Shown in pieces: positions 36,891-45,845 of a stretch of 64,000 nt of DNA (position 1 is the first letter of the stretch; each line of letters opens with the position of its first letter). The position numbers and the translations under genes were made by a program. The stretch lies in NCBI GenBank assembly GCA_009780185.1, contig WRAN01000002.1:165677-229676 (forward strand), in the 5' to 3' direction. Origin of the DNA: Defluviitaleaceae bacterium (lineage in GTDB: Bacteria; Bacillota; Clostridia; Lachnospirales; WQUN01). The notes under the pieces were generated by a model. The model was not told the origin of the DNA, did not search any database, and saw only the letters and a program-made list of their open reading frames with translations.

Positions 36891-37732
36891 ATTAACAGCT
36901 CCTTTAGGCGTAGGGTTGCGGCGTAGATTGCTTTTTTATTTTTTTTCTGGGATTGATGTAGGATGTTGGCTGCATCTTTTAGGGTGCAATTTTGTTTTAC
37001 TATGATATTGATTAGTTGGGCTTCTAGGGATTGTTCATCCTCTGCTGCTTCTTGAGGCTTGGCATTTAGGTGTACCACACAGGTATATTCGCCTTTTTGG
37101 GCGCTGGGATTATTTTCTATTTCTTCTAATATATCTGTGGGGTTGCCTCTGTATATTCGTTCGTATCTTTTTGTTAGGTCGTTGCATAGGCAGATATCTG
37201 CATCTTGGAAACCCTCTGCTAGCCAGGTTAGGGTTTTAGTTATGCGCAGAGGGGATTCGTAAAATACGAGTGGGGTGTTTGGCATGGCTTGGAAGATTTC
37301 ATTTTGCTCTTTTTTGCTTCTGGGCAAAAAGCCTAGGAAAGTAAAGTTAGAGGCGTCAAAACCTGAGACAGAAAGAGCAGCAGCAGCAGCGTTGGCACCG
37401 CATACAGCAATAACTTCAGCCCCGGCTTCTGCGGCCATACTAACCAGCTTGTGACCAGGGTCGGATATGCATGGTGTGCCCGCATCTGAGATTAAAGCTA
37501 TGTTTTTGCCATCCAATAAGGCGGAGATAAAAAAATCCCCCCGCTTCTCTTCATTAAATTTATGACATGAGAAGGAGGGGGTGGATATTTTAAAATGATT
37601 TAATAGCACGCGGCTATGGCGTGTATCTTCTGCAGCTATCATATCAACTTCAGATAAAACCTGAACCCCTCGTGGGGTCATGTCTGATAAATTGCCTATG
37701 GGGGTTGCTACTACGTATAATTTACCCGGCAT
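36887..37732 (-). CDS. rsmI: 16S rRNA (cytidine-1402-2'-O)-methyltransferase
   Basis: 281 residues, SAM-dependent tetrapyrrole-methylase fold. Motifs: LYVVATPIGNLSDMTPRGV, AAEDTRHSRVLLNHF, ALISDAGTPCISDPG, FLGFLPRSKK, FYESPLRI and RYERIYRG. Modifies the decoding-centre residue C1402. Start 37732 follows AAAGGAG. First gene of the operon rsmI, tgt-like, ArmA-like, permease. Confidence 0.95.
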   Translation of the reverse strand: MPGKLYVVATPIGNLSDMTPRGVQVLSEVDMIAAEDTRHSRVLLNHFKISTPSFSCHKFNEEKRGDFFISALLDGKNIALISDAGTPCISDPGHKLVSMAAEAGAEVIAVCGANAAAAALSVSGFDASNFTFLGFLPRSKKEQNEIFQAMPNTPLVFYESPLRITKTLTWLAEGFQDADICLCNDLTKRYERIYRGNPTDILEEIENNPSAQKGEYTCVVHLNAKPQEAAEDEQSLEAQLINIIVKQNCTLKDAANILHQSQKKNKKAIYAATLRLKELLI

Positions 37733-37896
37733 ATGTTACTCCTTTGTATAAAAAAATTCCATTCCATTCTAATATTATATCGAAATTTTACAAGACTTAT
37801 GGTAATCTCCCTATGAAGGATGGTGACGGATGTTTTGAAAAAGCTTGACAAAAACTTTAATAAGAATCGTGCAAACGCGATTCGGGTGAGGTTATT

Positions 37897-38601
37897 TTGA
37901 AGAGAGTCGACGTTTTGGGAATACCGTTTGAAGCTTTAACATTTGAAGAGGCTCTGGATTTACTGGAGTCTTTTTTGGATGGGGAGAAAAACCACGTAAT
38001 CGTGACGCCTAACCCAGAAGGGGTAATGCAGGCACGGCGCAATCCTGAGTTTCGCGAGGCACTTTTGGGGGCGGATTTACGGCTTGCAGATGGTACCGGT
38101 ATTGTGATAGCGTCACGGTACAAAAAGGATGCTTTGCCTGGGAGAGTGCGTGGGGTGGATACGATTTATTCACTATTCGAAAGAGGACGAAGTCTTACCG
38201 CATATTTTTGGGGAGGGGCTCCAGGAGTAGCTGAAAAAGCTAAAATGCATATGGAAAGTAGATTCCCTAACATACAGGTAATCGGATATCATCATGGGTT
38301 TGATGAAGATACGATTCTTAAAGATTTAGACCGTCTAAAACCGGATATTTTGCTGGTATGCAGAGGGATGCCTCGCTCTGAGATATGGGCGCACAACAAC
38401 CAAAGTATTCCAGTACGGCTTACCATGTGCCTTGGGGGTACGATTGATATTATGGCTAAAACAGCAAAGCTTCCCCCTGGTTTTATTCGCAAAATCGGTC
38501 TGGAATGGCTGTGGCGGTTAATGTGCCAGCCTAGCCGCTGGCGGCGGATGTTGGATATTCCACGATTTATATGGGCTGTAATTAAAAATGGGAGGAGATA
38601 G
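37897..38601 (+). CDS. tagA: WecG/TagA/CpsF-family glycosyltransferase
   Basis: 234 residues, GT26. Motifs: VDVLGIPFEALTFEEAL, VTPNPEGVMQARRNPEF, LADGTGIV, RVRGVDT, FWGGAPGVAEKA, GMPRSEIWAHNN and LEWLWRLMCQPSRWRRM. TagA adds ManNAc to the wall-teichoic-acid linkage lipid. No other tag genes are here. TTG start at 37897 with GGGTGAGG upstream. A small hairpin GAATCG/CGATTC (37864-37883) sits just before the ribosome site. Confidence 0.9.
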   Translation: MKRVDVLGIPFEALTFEEALDLLESFLDGEKNHVIVTPNPEGVMQARRNPEFREALLGADLRLADGTGIVIASRYKKDALPGRVRGVDTIYSLFERGRSLTAYFWGGAPGVAEKAKMHMESRFPNIQVIGYHHGFDEDTILKDLDRLKPDILLVCRGMPRSEIWAHNNQSIPVRLTMCLGGTIDIMAKTAKLPPGFIRKIGLEWLWRLMCQPSRWRRMLDIPRFIWAVIKNGRR

Positions 38602-38604
38602 AAC

Positions 38605-39486
38605 ATGACACGGTTCTTAAGAAGCGAGAAAACTCGCAAGTTTATTAAGGATTACTCATTGATAATTTTAGGGGATTTCTTGCTGGCCTATGCAGTAGTG
38701 GCATTTTTTCAGCCCCATAACATGGTTACCGGAGGTGTATCAGGGCTAGGGATTATTATCGCGTACCATTCCGCCAACTGGTGGTTTGAGATTCCTGTAT
38801 GGGTTACCAACTTGGCCTTCAATATTCCTCTTTTTATTATTGGCGGTTTTATTTTAAAAGGCGAAAGTGTTATCAAGTCTGCATTTGCCGCAGTATTTTT
38901 GTCGGCGGCATTTTTCTTTGTAGAGTTTCTTCCGGCACCACCCAATGATATTATTCTTTCTGTAATATTTGGTGGGCTTTGCGCTGGCATTGGTGTTGGG
39001 TTAGTGCTTAGATCTATGGCCACAACCGGCGGGTCCACATTAGCGGGGTCAATCTTGCACAACTCGCTGTTTAAACATATATCTGTAGCTAGGCTTATTT
39101 TTTATATTGATGGGGCAATAATTCTTGTAGGGTTTGTTGTCTTTGGGCCGGTGGCCAGCCTCTATGCCATTGCTTCTATTTATATATCTACAAAAGTAAT
39201 GGAAGCGGTACTGGAGGGTATGCACTTTGCTAAGGCTGCCTTTATTATATCAGAACAATCTGAGGCCATTGCCCAGCATGTAATTGCCAAGTTGGATAGA
39301 GGCGCCACGGAGTTAAAAGGCCGAGGCATGTATACTAAGCAGGACAAAAACGTGCTGATATGCGTGGTTAATACTAAGGAACTGATTACATTAAAGCGGC
39401 TGGTATCTGAGGTTGATACCACAGCGTTTGTAATAGTTGCCGATGTCCGCGAGGTACTAGGTGAGGGATTTAAACCACACTTATAG
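38605..39486 (+). CDS. YitT-family membrane protein
   Basis: 293 residues. Five or so membrane helices (DUF161: NMVTGGVSGLGIII, GVGLVLRSMATTGGSTL) and a C-terminal DUF2179 domain (RGATELKGRGMYTKQDKNVLICVVN). Function unknown. Follows tagA after three bases with GGAGG, so likely the same transcript. Confidence 0.9.
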   Translation: MTRFLRSEKTRKFIKDYSLIILGDFLLAYAVVAFFQPHNMVTGGVSGLGIIIAYHSANWWFEIPVWVTNLAFNIPLFIIGGFILKGESVIKSAFAAVFLSAAFFFVEFLPAPPNDIILSVIFGGLCAGIGVGLVLRSMATTGGSTLAGSILHNSLFKHISVARLIFYIDGAIILVGFVVFGPVASLYAIASIYISTKVMEAVLEGMHFAKAAFIISEQSEAIAQHVIAKLDRGATELKGRGMYTKQDKNVLICVVNTKELITLKRLVSEVDTTAFVIVADVREVLGEGFKPHL

Positions 39487-39554
39487 CCTCAATACTTTTG
39501 AAAAAAGCGTTATTTCACTTTTGTTCCGCCAACGAAGGAGGCATGAATTAAAAC

Positions 39555-40640
39555 ATGAAAACAATACTAATGTGCATACTACTACTAGCACTTTTAGCGG
39601 CATGTGGACGTCAGTCACAAGAAGAGGAGTACACTCCCACCCCACTGCCTTACGAGGATGAATACACGGAGTATGAGGAGCCTGAACCCCCAGCCCCAGA
39701 ACCTGTGGAGGGTATCCACGGATTAATATCCGTAGTAGAGTTTGGCCAAAACCGTGCATATATCTTAGGCTCAATCCACGTAGGCCGGGAAGATTGGTAT
39801 CCACTTAGTTCTATTGTGGAAGAGGCTATTAAAAGGGCAGACGTATTTGCCTTTGAAATCGACCTTGGGGCAACGGGTGGCCCTTGCCTTTGTGACGCTG
39901 AATGTAATGATTGCGATTGTGACCCTGACGAAAGTGATTGTATTTGCTTATTGATGGAGCTTATGTTCCTACCTGAAGGCGAAACATTGGCTTCGTTTCT
40001 TCCTGAAGAAGATTTCTCGATGTTTATGGAAGCCATGCAAACCTTCCCTGTAAGTATGGATGCATTAGCGCCCCTTCGCCCAACCACGATTATGGAGCTT
40101 ATTATGTATCAAATCGTAGCCCCAGGGATTGGGCTTTCTTCAGAACACAGCATTGATATGTACGTATTTAACCGAGCCGAGGCCCTGGGCAGACCCGTGA
40201 TTGGCCTTACGGATTTTAATGATCATATAGCCTTTGTATCTGGTATGCCGGATGAATATCAATTTGCAACGGCCCGTTATTTTTCCGATTTTGAAACCAT
40301 GACCAATGAAATAGACGAACTGGCCTATATATACGAAACCCAGGACATCGAGACATTGGTACAGATGATAAGAACCGACATGTCGGAGGCATATGAAGCG
40401 TATCAAGCCGGAGAGATATCAGTGGGAGGCCTTGGTCTGGCTAGGTATTGGCACTACACTGTGGGGAATTATCGTTCCACATTTTTTGCTAACCAGATTG
40501 CAAGGCTGCTTATAGAAACTGAGGAGCCTACGACATTTTTTGTCACAATTGGAATTGCACATTTGACTCGTGAGGTTAATGTATTTTATACGTTAGAGGA
40601 ACTGGGGTTTGAACCGAGTTTGCTTGTTGTGTTAGATTAA
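39555..40640 (+). CDS. TraB/GumN-family lipoprotein with cysteine-rich insert
   Basis: 361 residues. Lipobox LLAAC (Cys about 16), then a Glu/Pro/Thr linker. The TraB/GumN core has YILGSIHVGREDWYPL, ADVFAFEID, GLTDFNDHIAF and FFVTIGIAHLTREVNVFYTLEELG. The family is erythromycin-esterase/Tiki-like putative metalloproteases. An insert at about 111-135 holds seven cysteines in 21 residues (CLCDAECNDCDCDP and onward), not typical of the family. The AAGGAGG (39535) lies 13 bases before the ATG, with a two-codon ATG-AAT-TAA between. Confidence 0.8.
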   Translation: MKTILMCILLLALLAACGRQSQEEEYTPTPLPYEDEYTEYEEPEPPAPEPVEGIHGLISVVEFGQNRAYILGSIHVGREDWYPLSSIVEEAIKRADVFAFEIDLGATGGPCLCDAECNDCDCDPDESDCICLLMELMFLPEGETLASFLPEEDFSMFMEAMQTFPVSMDALAPLRPTTIMELIMYQIVAPGIGLSSEHSIDMYVFNRAEALGRPVIGLTDFNDHIAFVSGMPDEYQFATARYFSDFETMTNEIDELAYIYETQDIETLVQMIRTDMSEAYEAYQAGEISVGGLGLARYWHYTVGNYRSTFFANQIARLLIETEEPTTFFVTIGIAHLTREVNVFYTLEELGFEPSLLVVLD

Positions 40641-40664
40641 ATTTTTAATGGAGGGGTTATTTAG

Positions 40665-41597
40665 ATGAAGACAGTTACTTTGGGAAGAACAGGGATTGTT
40701 ACCACTGTGGCTGGCCTTGGCTGTGGTGGGTTTTCTAGGCTTGGACTAAAAAAATTCGGAGAGGCTCATGCGGCGGATATTGTACGTAGGGCTTATGATA
40801 GTGGTGTAAGGTTTTTTGATACGGCTACCGCATATGGAACCGAACCTGCTGTTGGGATTGGGCTTTGTGGCTTTCCACGAGACAGCTACGCTATATCTAC
40901 AAAGTTTCCCACATGGGAAGAATGGCGCACAGGATATGCCGCCCGCTTTGAAAAGACCTTGAATGAGAGTTTGCTTGCCCTGAAAACGGACTATGTTGAT
41001 GTGTACAATATCCACGGTGTAAGCCCAGACGATTATCAGGATGTAAAGGAACTACTGGTTCCGGAAATGATAAAGGCTCAAGATGCCGGAAAGATTCGCT
41101 TCCTGGGCATAACAGAGGCCTTTGGGAATGATAATACTCATAAAATGCTGGATACTTGCCTTGCTGATGATATCTTTGATGTGATTATGGTTGGATATAA
41201 TCTTATGAATCCTTCCGCAGCTAAGGATATTCTGCCCAGGGCTATAAAGCAGAATGTGGGAGTGCAGTGTATGTTTGCGGTACGCCATGCTCTCCATGAT
41301 ACGGCGCAGATGATTAAGGATATACAAAAGATTTTAGATAGTGGACAAGGGGGCCATGGGCTTGAAGCCAGGGAAGATGCTCTGGATTTCTTGAGGGCAG
41401 CGGCGAAAAGTACAATGGACGCGGCTTATCGTTTCTGCGCCCATGCGGATGGAATACATGTAGTGCTAACCGGGACCTCAAGTCCTGAGCATTTGGCTGA
41501 TAATCTGGCTTCGATAGAAGCTGAGCCGCTACCGGATGATATTTTAGAGAAATTGGAATTGCTGTTTGGGGATGTGGATTGCGTTTCCGGGCAGTAA
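40665..41597 (+). CDS. aldo/keto reductase
   Basis: 310 residues, NADPH-dependent TIM-barrel oxidoreductase. Motifs: LGRTGIVTTVAGLGCGG, GVRFFDTATAYGTEPAVG (catalytic Asp and Tyr), YAISTKFPTW (Lys), DVYNIHGV (His), KIRFLGITEA and the late VVLTGTSSPEHL. Substrate not predictable. Preceded by GGAGGG. It ends four bases from the convergent rae1 gene. Confidence 0.9.
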   Translation: MKTVTLGRTGIVTTVAGLGCGGFSRLGLKKFGEAHAADIVRRAYDSGVRFFDTATAYGTEPAVGIGLCGFPRDSYAISTKFPTWEEWRTGYAARFEKTLNESLLALKTDYVDVYNIHGVSPDDYQDVKELLVPEMIKAQDAGKIRFLGITEAFGNDNTHKMLDTCLADDIFDVIMVGYNLMNPSAAKDILPRAIKQNVGVQCMFAVRHALHDTAQMIKDIQKILDSGQGGHGLEAREDALDFLRAAAKSTMDAAYRFCAHADGIHVVLTGTSSPEHLADNLASIEAEPLPDDILEKLELLFGDVDCVSGQ

Positions 41598-41601
41598 GCT
41601 T

Positions 41602-42150
41602 CTACTTTCCAAACCTCATAGCCTCCAGCTTGGCTGCTGTTTCTGCGTCTAGTAGCCCAAGCAGGGGGTTATTTTTTATCGGTTTATTTTCTATATGGCG
41701 GTTGCGCATTTGGGTTTTTGTTCTTTCTATCTCTTCTATTAGGTCTGTGGAGGATATGCGGCTTGCACCATGGCCTAGGATTATCAGTTGCTCTAGTACA
41801 TCTGATGTGGCTACTGTTATTTGGTCACGGTTGCTTTCTTTTGAGAGCTTATAGGCGGCTTGCTCTATGTAGCGGTCTGCGGTTTCTGCTTCTTTTGTAA
41901 AGACCAGTTTTATATTGTTGTAGTCGGTTACACTTCCAGTGCCGCCTGGGACTAGGTGGGCGTCAAAGACTACTATTATGCGGTAGCGGCTTAGAGCTTT
42001 GTATTCGCATAAAATTTCACATAATTTTACCCGCGCGCCGTCTAAGGAGTCAGCGGCTATAGCTGCCAACTCCTTATGGGAGTGGATTACATTGTATCCA
42101 TCTACTAATAGATAATGAACCCTAGAGACACGGGTGCGGTTTCTTGCCAT
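41602..42150 (-). CDS. rae1: NYN-domain ribonuclease, Rae1/YacP family
   Basis: 182 residues. LLVDGYNVIHSHKEL, YRIIVVFDAHLVPGG, KEAETADRYIE and ITVATSDVLEQLII are the NYN/PIN acidic motifs of YacP. B. subtilis Rae1 cleaves mRNA in the ribosomal A site. Its order behind mrnC and rlmB is the same as in B. subtilis, which supports the assignment. Confidence 0.9.
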   Translation of the reverse strand: MARNRTRVSRVHYLLVDGYNVIHSHKELAAIAADSLDGARVKLCEILCEYKALSRYRIIVVFDAHLVPGGTGSVTDYNNIKLVFTKEAETADRYIEQAAYKLSKESNRDQITVATSDVLEQLIILGHGASRISSTDLIEEIERTKTQMRNRHIENKPIKNNPLLGLLDAETAAKLEAMRFGK

Positions 42151-42152
42151 GT

Positions 42153-42917
42153 CTAGAGATTTGTCCTAGCGCGGACGACCTCGTAGATTAATACCCCTGC
42201 GGCTACTGACACATTTAGGGAGGACATTTGGCCTCGCATTGGTATGCTTACTACAAAGTCTGAGGCTTCTTTTACAAGGCGGGAAAGACCTTCTCCTTCT
42301 GCGCCCAACACTAGGGCTATAGGGCCTTTTAGGTCGGAGGTATATAGGCTTTGGCCATCCATATCCGCCGCGGTTACCCACAGGCCTGCGGATTTTAATT
42401 CTTCCAGGGTACGGGTTATATTGCCTACTCTTGCTACTGCCATATGAGATATAGCTCCGGCGGAGGTTTTAGCCACTGTGCCTGTTAGACCTACTGCACG
42501 GCGTTTTGGGATGATTACACCATGTGCGCCTCCTGCTTCTGCTGTACGGATTACTGCGCCTAGGTTATGGGGGTCAGTTATACCGTCTAGTACTATTACG
42601 AAAGGGAGCTCGTTACGGGATTCGGCTATGGCTAGGATTTCCGGGATTGTGGCGTAGGGTATTGCTGGGCATAGGGCTATTACGCCCTGGTGGTGGCCGG
42701 ATTCTGAGGTATTATCTAGCTTTATACGTTCTACTTCTTGTACTACTATGCGGCGCTCTCGGGCTTTTGCGGCTATTAGGCGTAGGGTGCCTTCTAGGGG
42801 TTTGTCTTTATCGCGGCGTAGCAATATGCGATCTATGGGTTTTTCGTGGTTTAGGGCTTCCAGTACAGCTTTGCGGCCTTCTAAAACTAGATTTTGGTTT
42901 AGGTTTTCGGTTTCCAT
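42153..42917 (-). CDS. rlmB: 23S rRNA (guanosine-2251-2'-O)-methyltransferase, TrmH/SpoU family
   Basis: 254 residues. N-terminal substrate domain (LEGRKAVLEAL), then the SPOUT knot domain with VLDGITDPHNLGAVIRTAEAGG, LVLGAEGEGL and IPMRGQMSSLNVSVAAGVLIYE. Start 42917 (METENLNQ) follows AAAGGAG; an in-frame ATG seven codons upstream lies in the ribosome-site region. Part of the cysS-mrnC-rlmB-rae1 block. Confidence 0.93.
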   Translation of the reverse strand: METENLNQNLVLEGRKAVLEALNHEKPIDRILLRRDKDKPLEGTLRLIAAKARERRIVVQEVERIKLDNTSESGHHQGVIALCPAIPYATIPEILAIAESRNELPFVIVLDGITDPHNLGAVIRTAEAGGAHGVIIPKRRAVGLTGTVAKTSAGAISHMAVARVGNITRTLEELKSAGLWVTAADMDGQSLYTSDLKGPIALVLGAEGEGLSRLVKEASDFVVSIPMRGQMSSLNVSVAAGVLIYEVVRARTNL

Positions 42918-42921
42918 TATG

Positions 42922-43293
42922 TTACTCCTTTGTATCATTTATACATAGTGTAAAGATTTCTTCCATTCGTGCAATCTCGCCGCTTTGGTATAAGTAGCCG
43001 AATAGGGCCTCTAGGCCGGTTGCGTGGCGATAGTCTGTGGTTTCAGCGTTTTTGGCTCGGGTTGTGGGGTGTAGGTTACGGCCCCGGCGTAATATGGTTT
43101 GTTCTTCTGGGGTTAGGGATTCGTATATGCGGTGATACATATCTGCTTGGGCAGTGGCGGAGACTATGGTTTTAGCTTTTTTATGGGCTTTGTGGGCTGG
43201 CAGGCCTTGGGACAGTAAGTGTTTACGGGTCCATAATTCGAAGACTGCGTCCCCTAGGTAAGCTAAGGATGCGGCGTTCATGCTTTGTGCCAT
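42922..43293 (-). CDS. mrnC: Mini-ribonuclease III
   Basis: 123 residues. Single RNase III catalytic domain without dsRNA-binding domain: LAYLGDAVFELWTR, KTIVSATAQADMYHRI, LTPEEQTILRRGRN and YRHATGLEALFGYLY. MrnC matures 23S rRNA in Firmicutes. ATG 43293 has AAGG upstream and overlaps cysS by 16 bases; ATG 43281, overlapping the cysS stop as ATGA, is an alternative. Confidence 0.93.
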   Translation of the reverse strand: MAQSMNAASLAYLGDAVFELWTRKHLLSQGLPAHKAHKKAKTIVSATAQADMYHRIYESLTPEEQTILRRGRNLHPTTRAKNAETTDYRHATGLEALFGYLYQSGEIARMEEIFTLCINDTKE

Positions 43294-44651
43294 CTTGGGC
43301 CTTGAGGAGTATCTTCTAGGATAATGCCCATTGCGGCTAGTTGGTCTCTTAATCTATCGGATTCTGCAAAGTTTTTGGCAGCACGGGCTTCTTGACGGGC
43401 TTGAATTAGGGCTTCTATTTCGGAGTTATCGTCTAAGGGTAGCTCATCCTGGGCAATGACAATGCCTAGTATACCGCATAGATGTTCTAATTTTTCCTTT
43501 AAGTCTTGAGCTGTTTCGTGGTTTGCGTTTGTGTTGATGTAAGTAACCAGCTCGTAGATGGCTGTTAGGGCATCTGGGGTGTTGAAGTCGTCATCCATGG
43601 CGGCATTGAAATCGGTAATGTATTTTTCGGCTTTTATATCGGGTTGGGGATTTGGGGATGTGGTGTTGATTGTGTGAAGAAGATTTCTGTGGCAGGTTTT
43701 TATACGATTTAGACCTTGGCTTGCAGCGGTCAGTACTTCGTCGGTAAACTCCATGGGCATACGGTAATGACCGCTTACTAGGTAGAAGCGCAGCATATCA
43801 TAGGGGAAGCGCTTTGAAAGTTCCCGCAGGGTTTGGAAGTTGCCACCGGATTTAGACATTTTTTTATGATTTACTGTGATTAGGCCGCTATGCATCCATA
43901 CTCTTGCGTAGCTGCAGCAGTTGGCGGCTTCGCTTTGAGCTATTTCGTTTTCGTGGTGGGGGAAGATTAGGTCGCTGCCTCCGCCGTGAATGTCTATTTC
44001 GCTACCTAGATATTTGCGTACCATTGCAGAGCACTCCATGTGCCAGCCTGGACGGCCTGTGCTCCAGGGGCTTTCCCAGGCTGGTTCGCCTGGTTTTGCT
44101 GGTTTCCATAGTATAAAGTCAGCTGGGTTTTGCTTATCAGGGGATACCTCTACTCTGGCACCGGCTATTAGATCTTCTATTTTTTTCTTGGAAAGCTTAC
44201 CGTAGTTTGGGGCTTTGGTGGTATTGAAGTATACTGAGCCTTTTTTTTCGTAGGCGTGTCCTGTGGATACCAGTTCGGCTATCATAGTTCTTATTTCTTC
44301 TATTTCTTCTGTTGCTCTTGGGTGGATTGTGCCTGGTAGTATGTTTAGGGATTGTAGGTCTTCTAGGGTGCGGGTAATATATTTCTCGGCTAGGGCTTTT
44401 ACTGAGGTGTTTTCTTCAGTGGCGCGGCTTATTAGCTTATCGTCTATGTCTGTAAAGTTTTGGACATAGTTCACCTCATAGCCTTTGTGTACTAGGTAGC
44501 GACGGATTGCGTCAAAGGCTACATAGAAGCGGGCGTTGCCTATGTGGATATCGTTGTATACGGTTTGACCACAGGTATACATTTTTATTTTGCCCGGAGT
44601 TATAGGGATTAACTCTTCTTTTTTTCTGGTTAGAGTGTTGTATATTTTCAT
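43278..44651 (-). CDS. cysS: cysteinyl-tRNA synthetase
   Basis: 457 residues, class I synthetase charging tRNA-Cys. [18 protein letters not shown] contains the zinc cysteine and HIGH-like [13 protein letters not shown] and [15 protein letters not shown] follow, and [11 protein letters not shown] is the KMSKS loop. Start 44651 (MKIYNTL) follows AAAGGAG; a longer frame to 44675 overlaps ispF. Overlaps ispF by four bases. Confidence 0.96.
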   Translation of the reverse strand: MKIYNTLTRKKEELIPITPGKIKMYTCGQTVYNDIHIGNARFYVAFDAIRRYLVHKGYEVNYVQNFTDIDDKLISRATEENTSVKALAEKYITRTLEDLQSLNILPGTIHPRATEEIEEIRTMIAELVSTGHAYEKKGSVYFNTTKAPNYGKLSKKKIEDLIAGARVEVSPDKQNPADFILWKPAKPGEPAWESPWSTGRPGWHMECSAMVRKYLGSEIDIHGGGSDLIFPHHENEIAQSEAANCCSYARVWMHSGLITVNHKKMSKSGGNFQTLRELSKRFPYDMLRFYLVSGHYRMPMEFTDEVLTAASQGLNRIKTCHRNLLHTINTTSPNPQPDIKAEKYITDFNAAMDDDFNTPDALTAIYELVTYINTNANHETAQDLKEKLEHLCGILGIVIAQDELPLDDNSEIEALIQARQEARAAKNFAESDRLRDQLAAMGIILEDTPQGPRWHKA

Positions 44652-45127
44652 TGATTGCTCCTTTTTATCAGGCATACAACTTGGGCAGCTATGCCTTGTT
44701 TTGCTCCAGTAAAACCTAGCCCTTCTTCTGTTGTGGCTTTTATGTTTATCGCGGTGCGGGGTAGATTTAGGGCTTGGGCTAGGGTTATCTTCATGGATTC
44801 TTTGTATGGAGTTAGCTTTGGGGCTTGAGCTATTATTGTAGTATCTATGTTTTGGATTTGATAGCCTTCTTTTGCTATTAGTTTTGCCACTTCTTTTAGC
44901 ATTGATAGGCTGGAGATATCTTTGAATCTTTCGTCTGTATCAGGGAAATGCTGACCTATGTCTCCGATGGCGGCAGCACCCAGCAGTGCGTCCATTATCG
45001 CGTGGGTCAACACATCTGCATCAGAGTGGCCTTGCAGACCGTGGGTGTGTGGGATTTCTACTCCTCCTAAGATTAGCTTTCTGTTTTGGGCTAGGCGGTG
45101 TACATCATATCCTGTGCCTATTCTCAT
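44648..45127 (-). CDS. ispF: 2-C-methyl-D-erythritol 2,4-cyclodiphosphate synthase
   Basis: 159 residues, fifth enzyme of the non-mevalonate isoprenoid pathway. [11 protein letters not shown] (metal-binding Asp-x-His), [34 protein letters not shown] and [10 protein letters not shown]. Overlaps the phospholipase-like gene upstream by ATGA and cysS downstream, so isoprenoid and tRNA charging genes share an operon. Confidence 0.95.
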   Translation of the reverse strand: MRIGTGYDVHRLAQNRKLILGGVEIPHTHGLQGHSDADVLTHAIMDALLGAAAIGDIGQHFPDTDERFKDISSLSMLKEVAKLIAKEGYQIQNIDTTIIAQAPKLTPYKESMKITLAQALNLPRTAINIKATTEEGLGFTGAKQGIAAQVVCLIKRSNQ

Positions 45128-45777
45128 TGCAGTATCTCCTCAATAAAATCTGCTGCTTTTTGAATGAAACCTAGGGATTCTTCGTAAGTAAGGAAGTGGT
45201 AATCCTGGTTTGGGTTTTCATCTGGGGTTTTATATTGCTCATATAGGATATTATCTCTTATATCATGGATTTCTTGTGCTGTCACAAGGCCTGGCATATC
45301 TTGTGGTGTAGATTTTTTTAATTGATCCCATATGTGATCTGTTTCCATGTCTTTGAATAAGCGTTGATCTATGTTATTTAGGTCTTTGTAGTAATCACTT
45401 TTATAGCCTTTGGCGGCTTCTTTGGGGTGATTGGTACGGAAAATTGTCCATAGGGTCATGTTATTGTATAGGTCTGTTAGGCAATGAGCCGCGTAGCCTT
45501 TATACAATGGATGGTGATGTGTTTTTTGGTTAAAGGCTCGGATGGATTCTATCCAACCTTCGTTGTCGGTTACATAGCCCCATTTTTCATCACTCACCGG
45601 GCATAGGTGGGTGATTTTCTTTGTTGGGCCTAAGCCTTCTTGTTCGGTAGAGGCGTTTTTTCGGTAATGCACTGCATCCGGTGCTATGGAGCCTAGCAAG
45701 AAGACACCGGCTTCCGTTTTTGGGCGGCGCTTTAAAAGTTCATCCGCTACCAGCAGATGTGTTAATGGAAATGGCAT
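45124..45777 (-). CDS. zinc-dependent phospholipase C-like protein
   Basis: 217 residues without signal peptide. [45 protein letters not shown], then a histidine-containing C-terminal half, matches the Zn_dep_PLPC-like family found in Clostridia. Start 45777 follows AGGGG; the longer frame to 45885 enters the dnaX gene. First gene of the ispF-cysS operon. Substrate unknown. Confidence 0.7.
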   Translation of the reverse strand: MPFPLTHLLVADELLKRRPKTEAGVFLLGSIAPDAVHYRKNASTEQEGLGPTKKITHLCPVSDEKWGYVTDNEGWIESIRAFNQKTHHHPLYKGYAAHCLTDLYNNMTLWTIFRTNHPKEAAKGYKSDYYKDLNNIDQRLFKDMETDHIWDQLKKSTPQDMPGLVTAQEIHDIRDNILYEQYKTPDENPNQDYHFLTYEESLGFIQKAADFIEEILQ

Positions 45778-45845
45778 AATAAAACCCCTTATGCTAGAAT
45801 AGTAAAAATTGCATGACAAATTCCTATTGAAAGGTCGCGTTAAAT

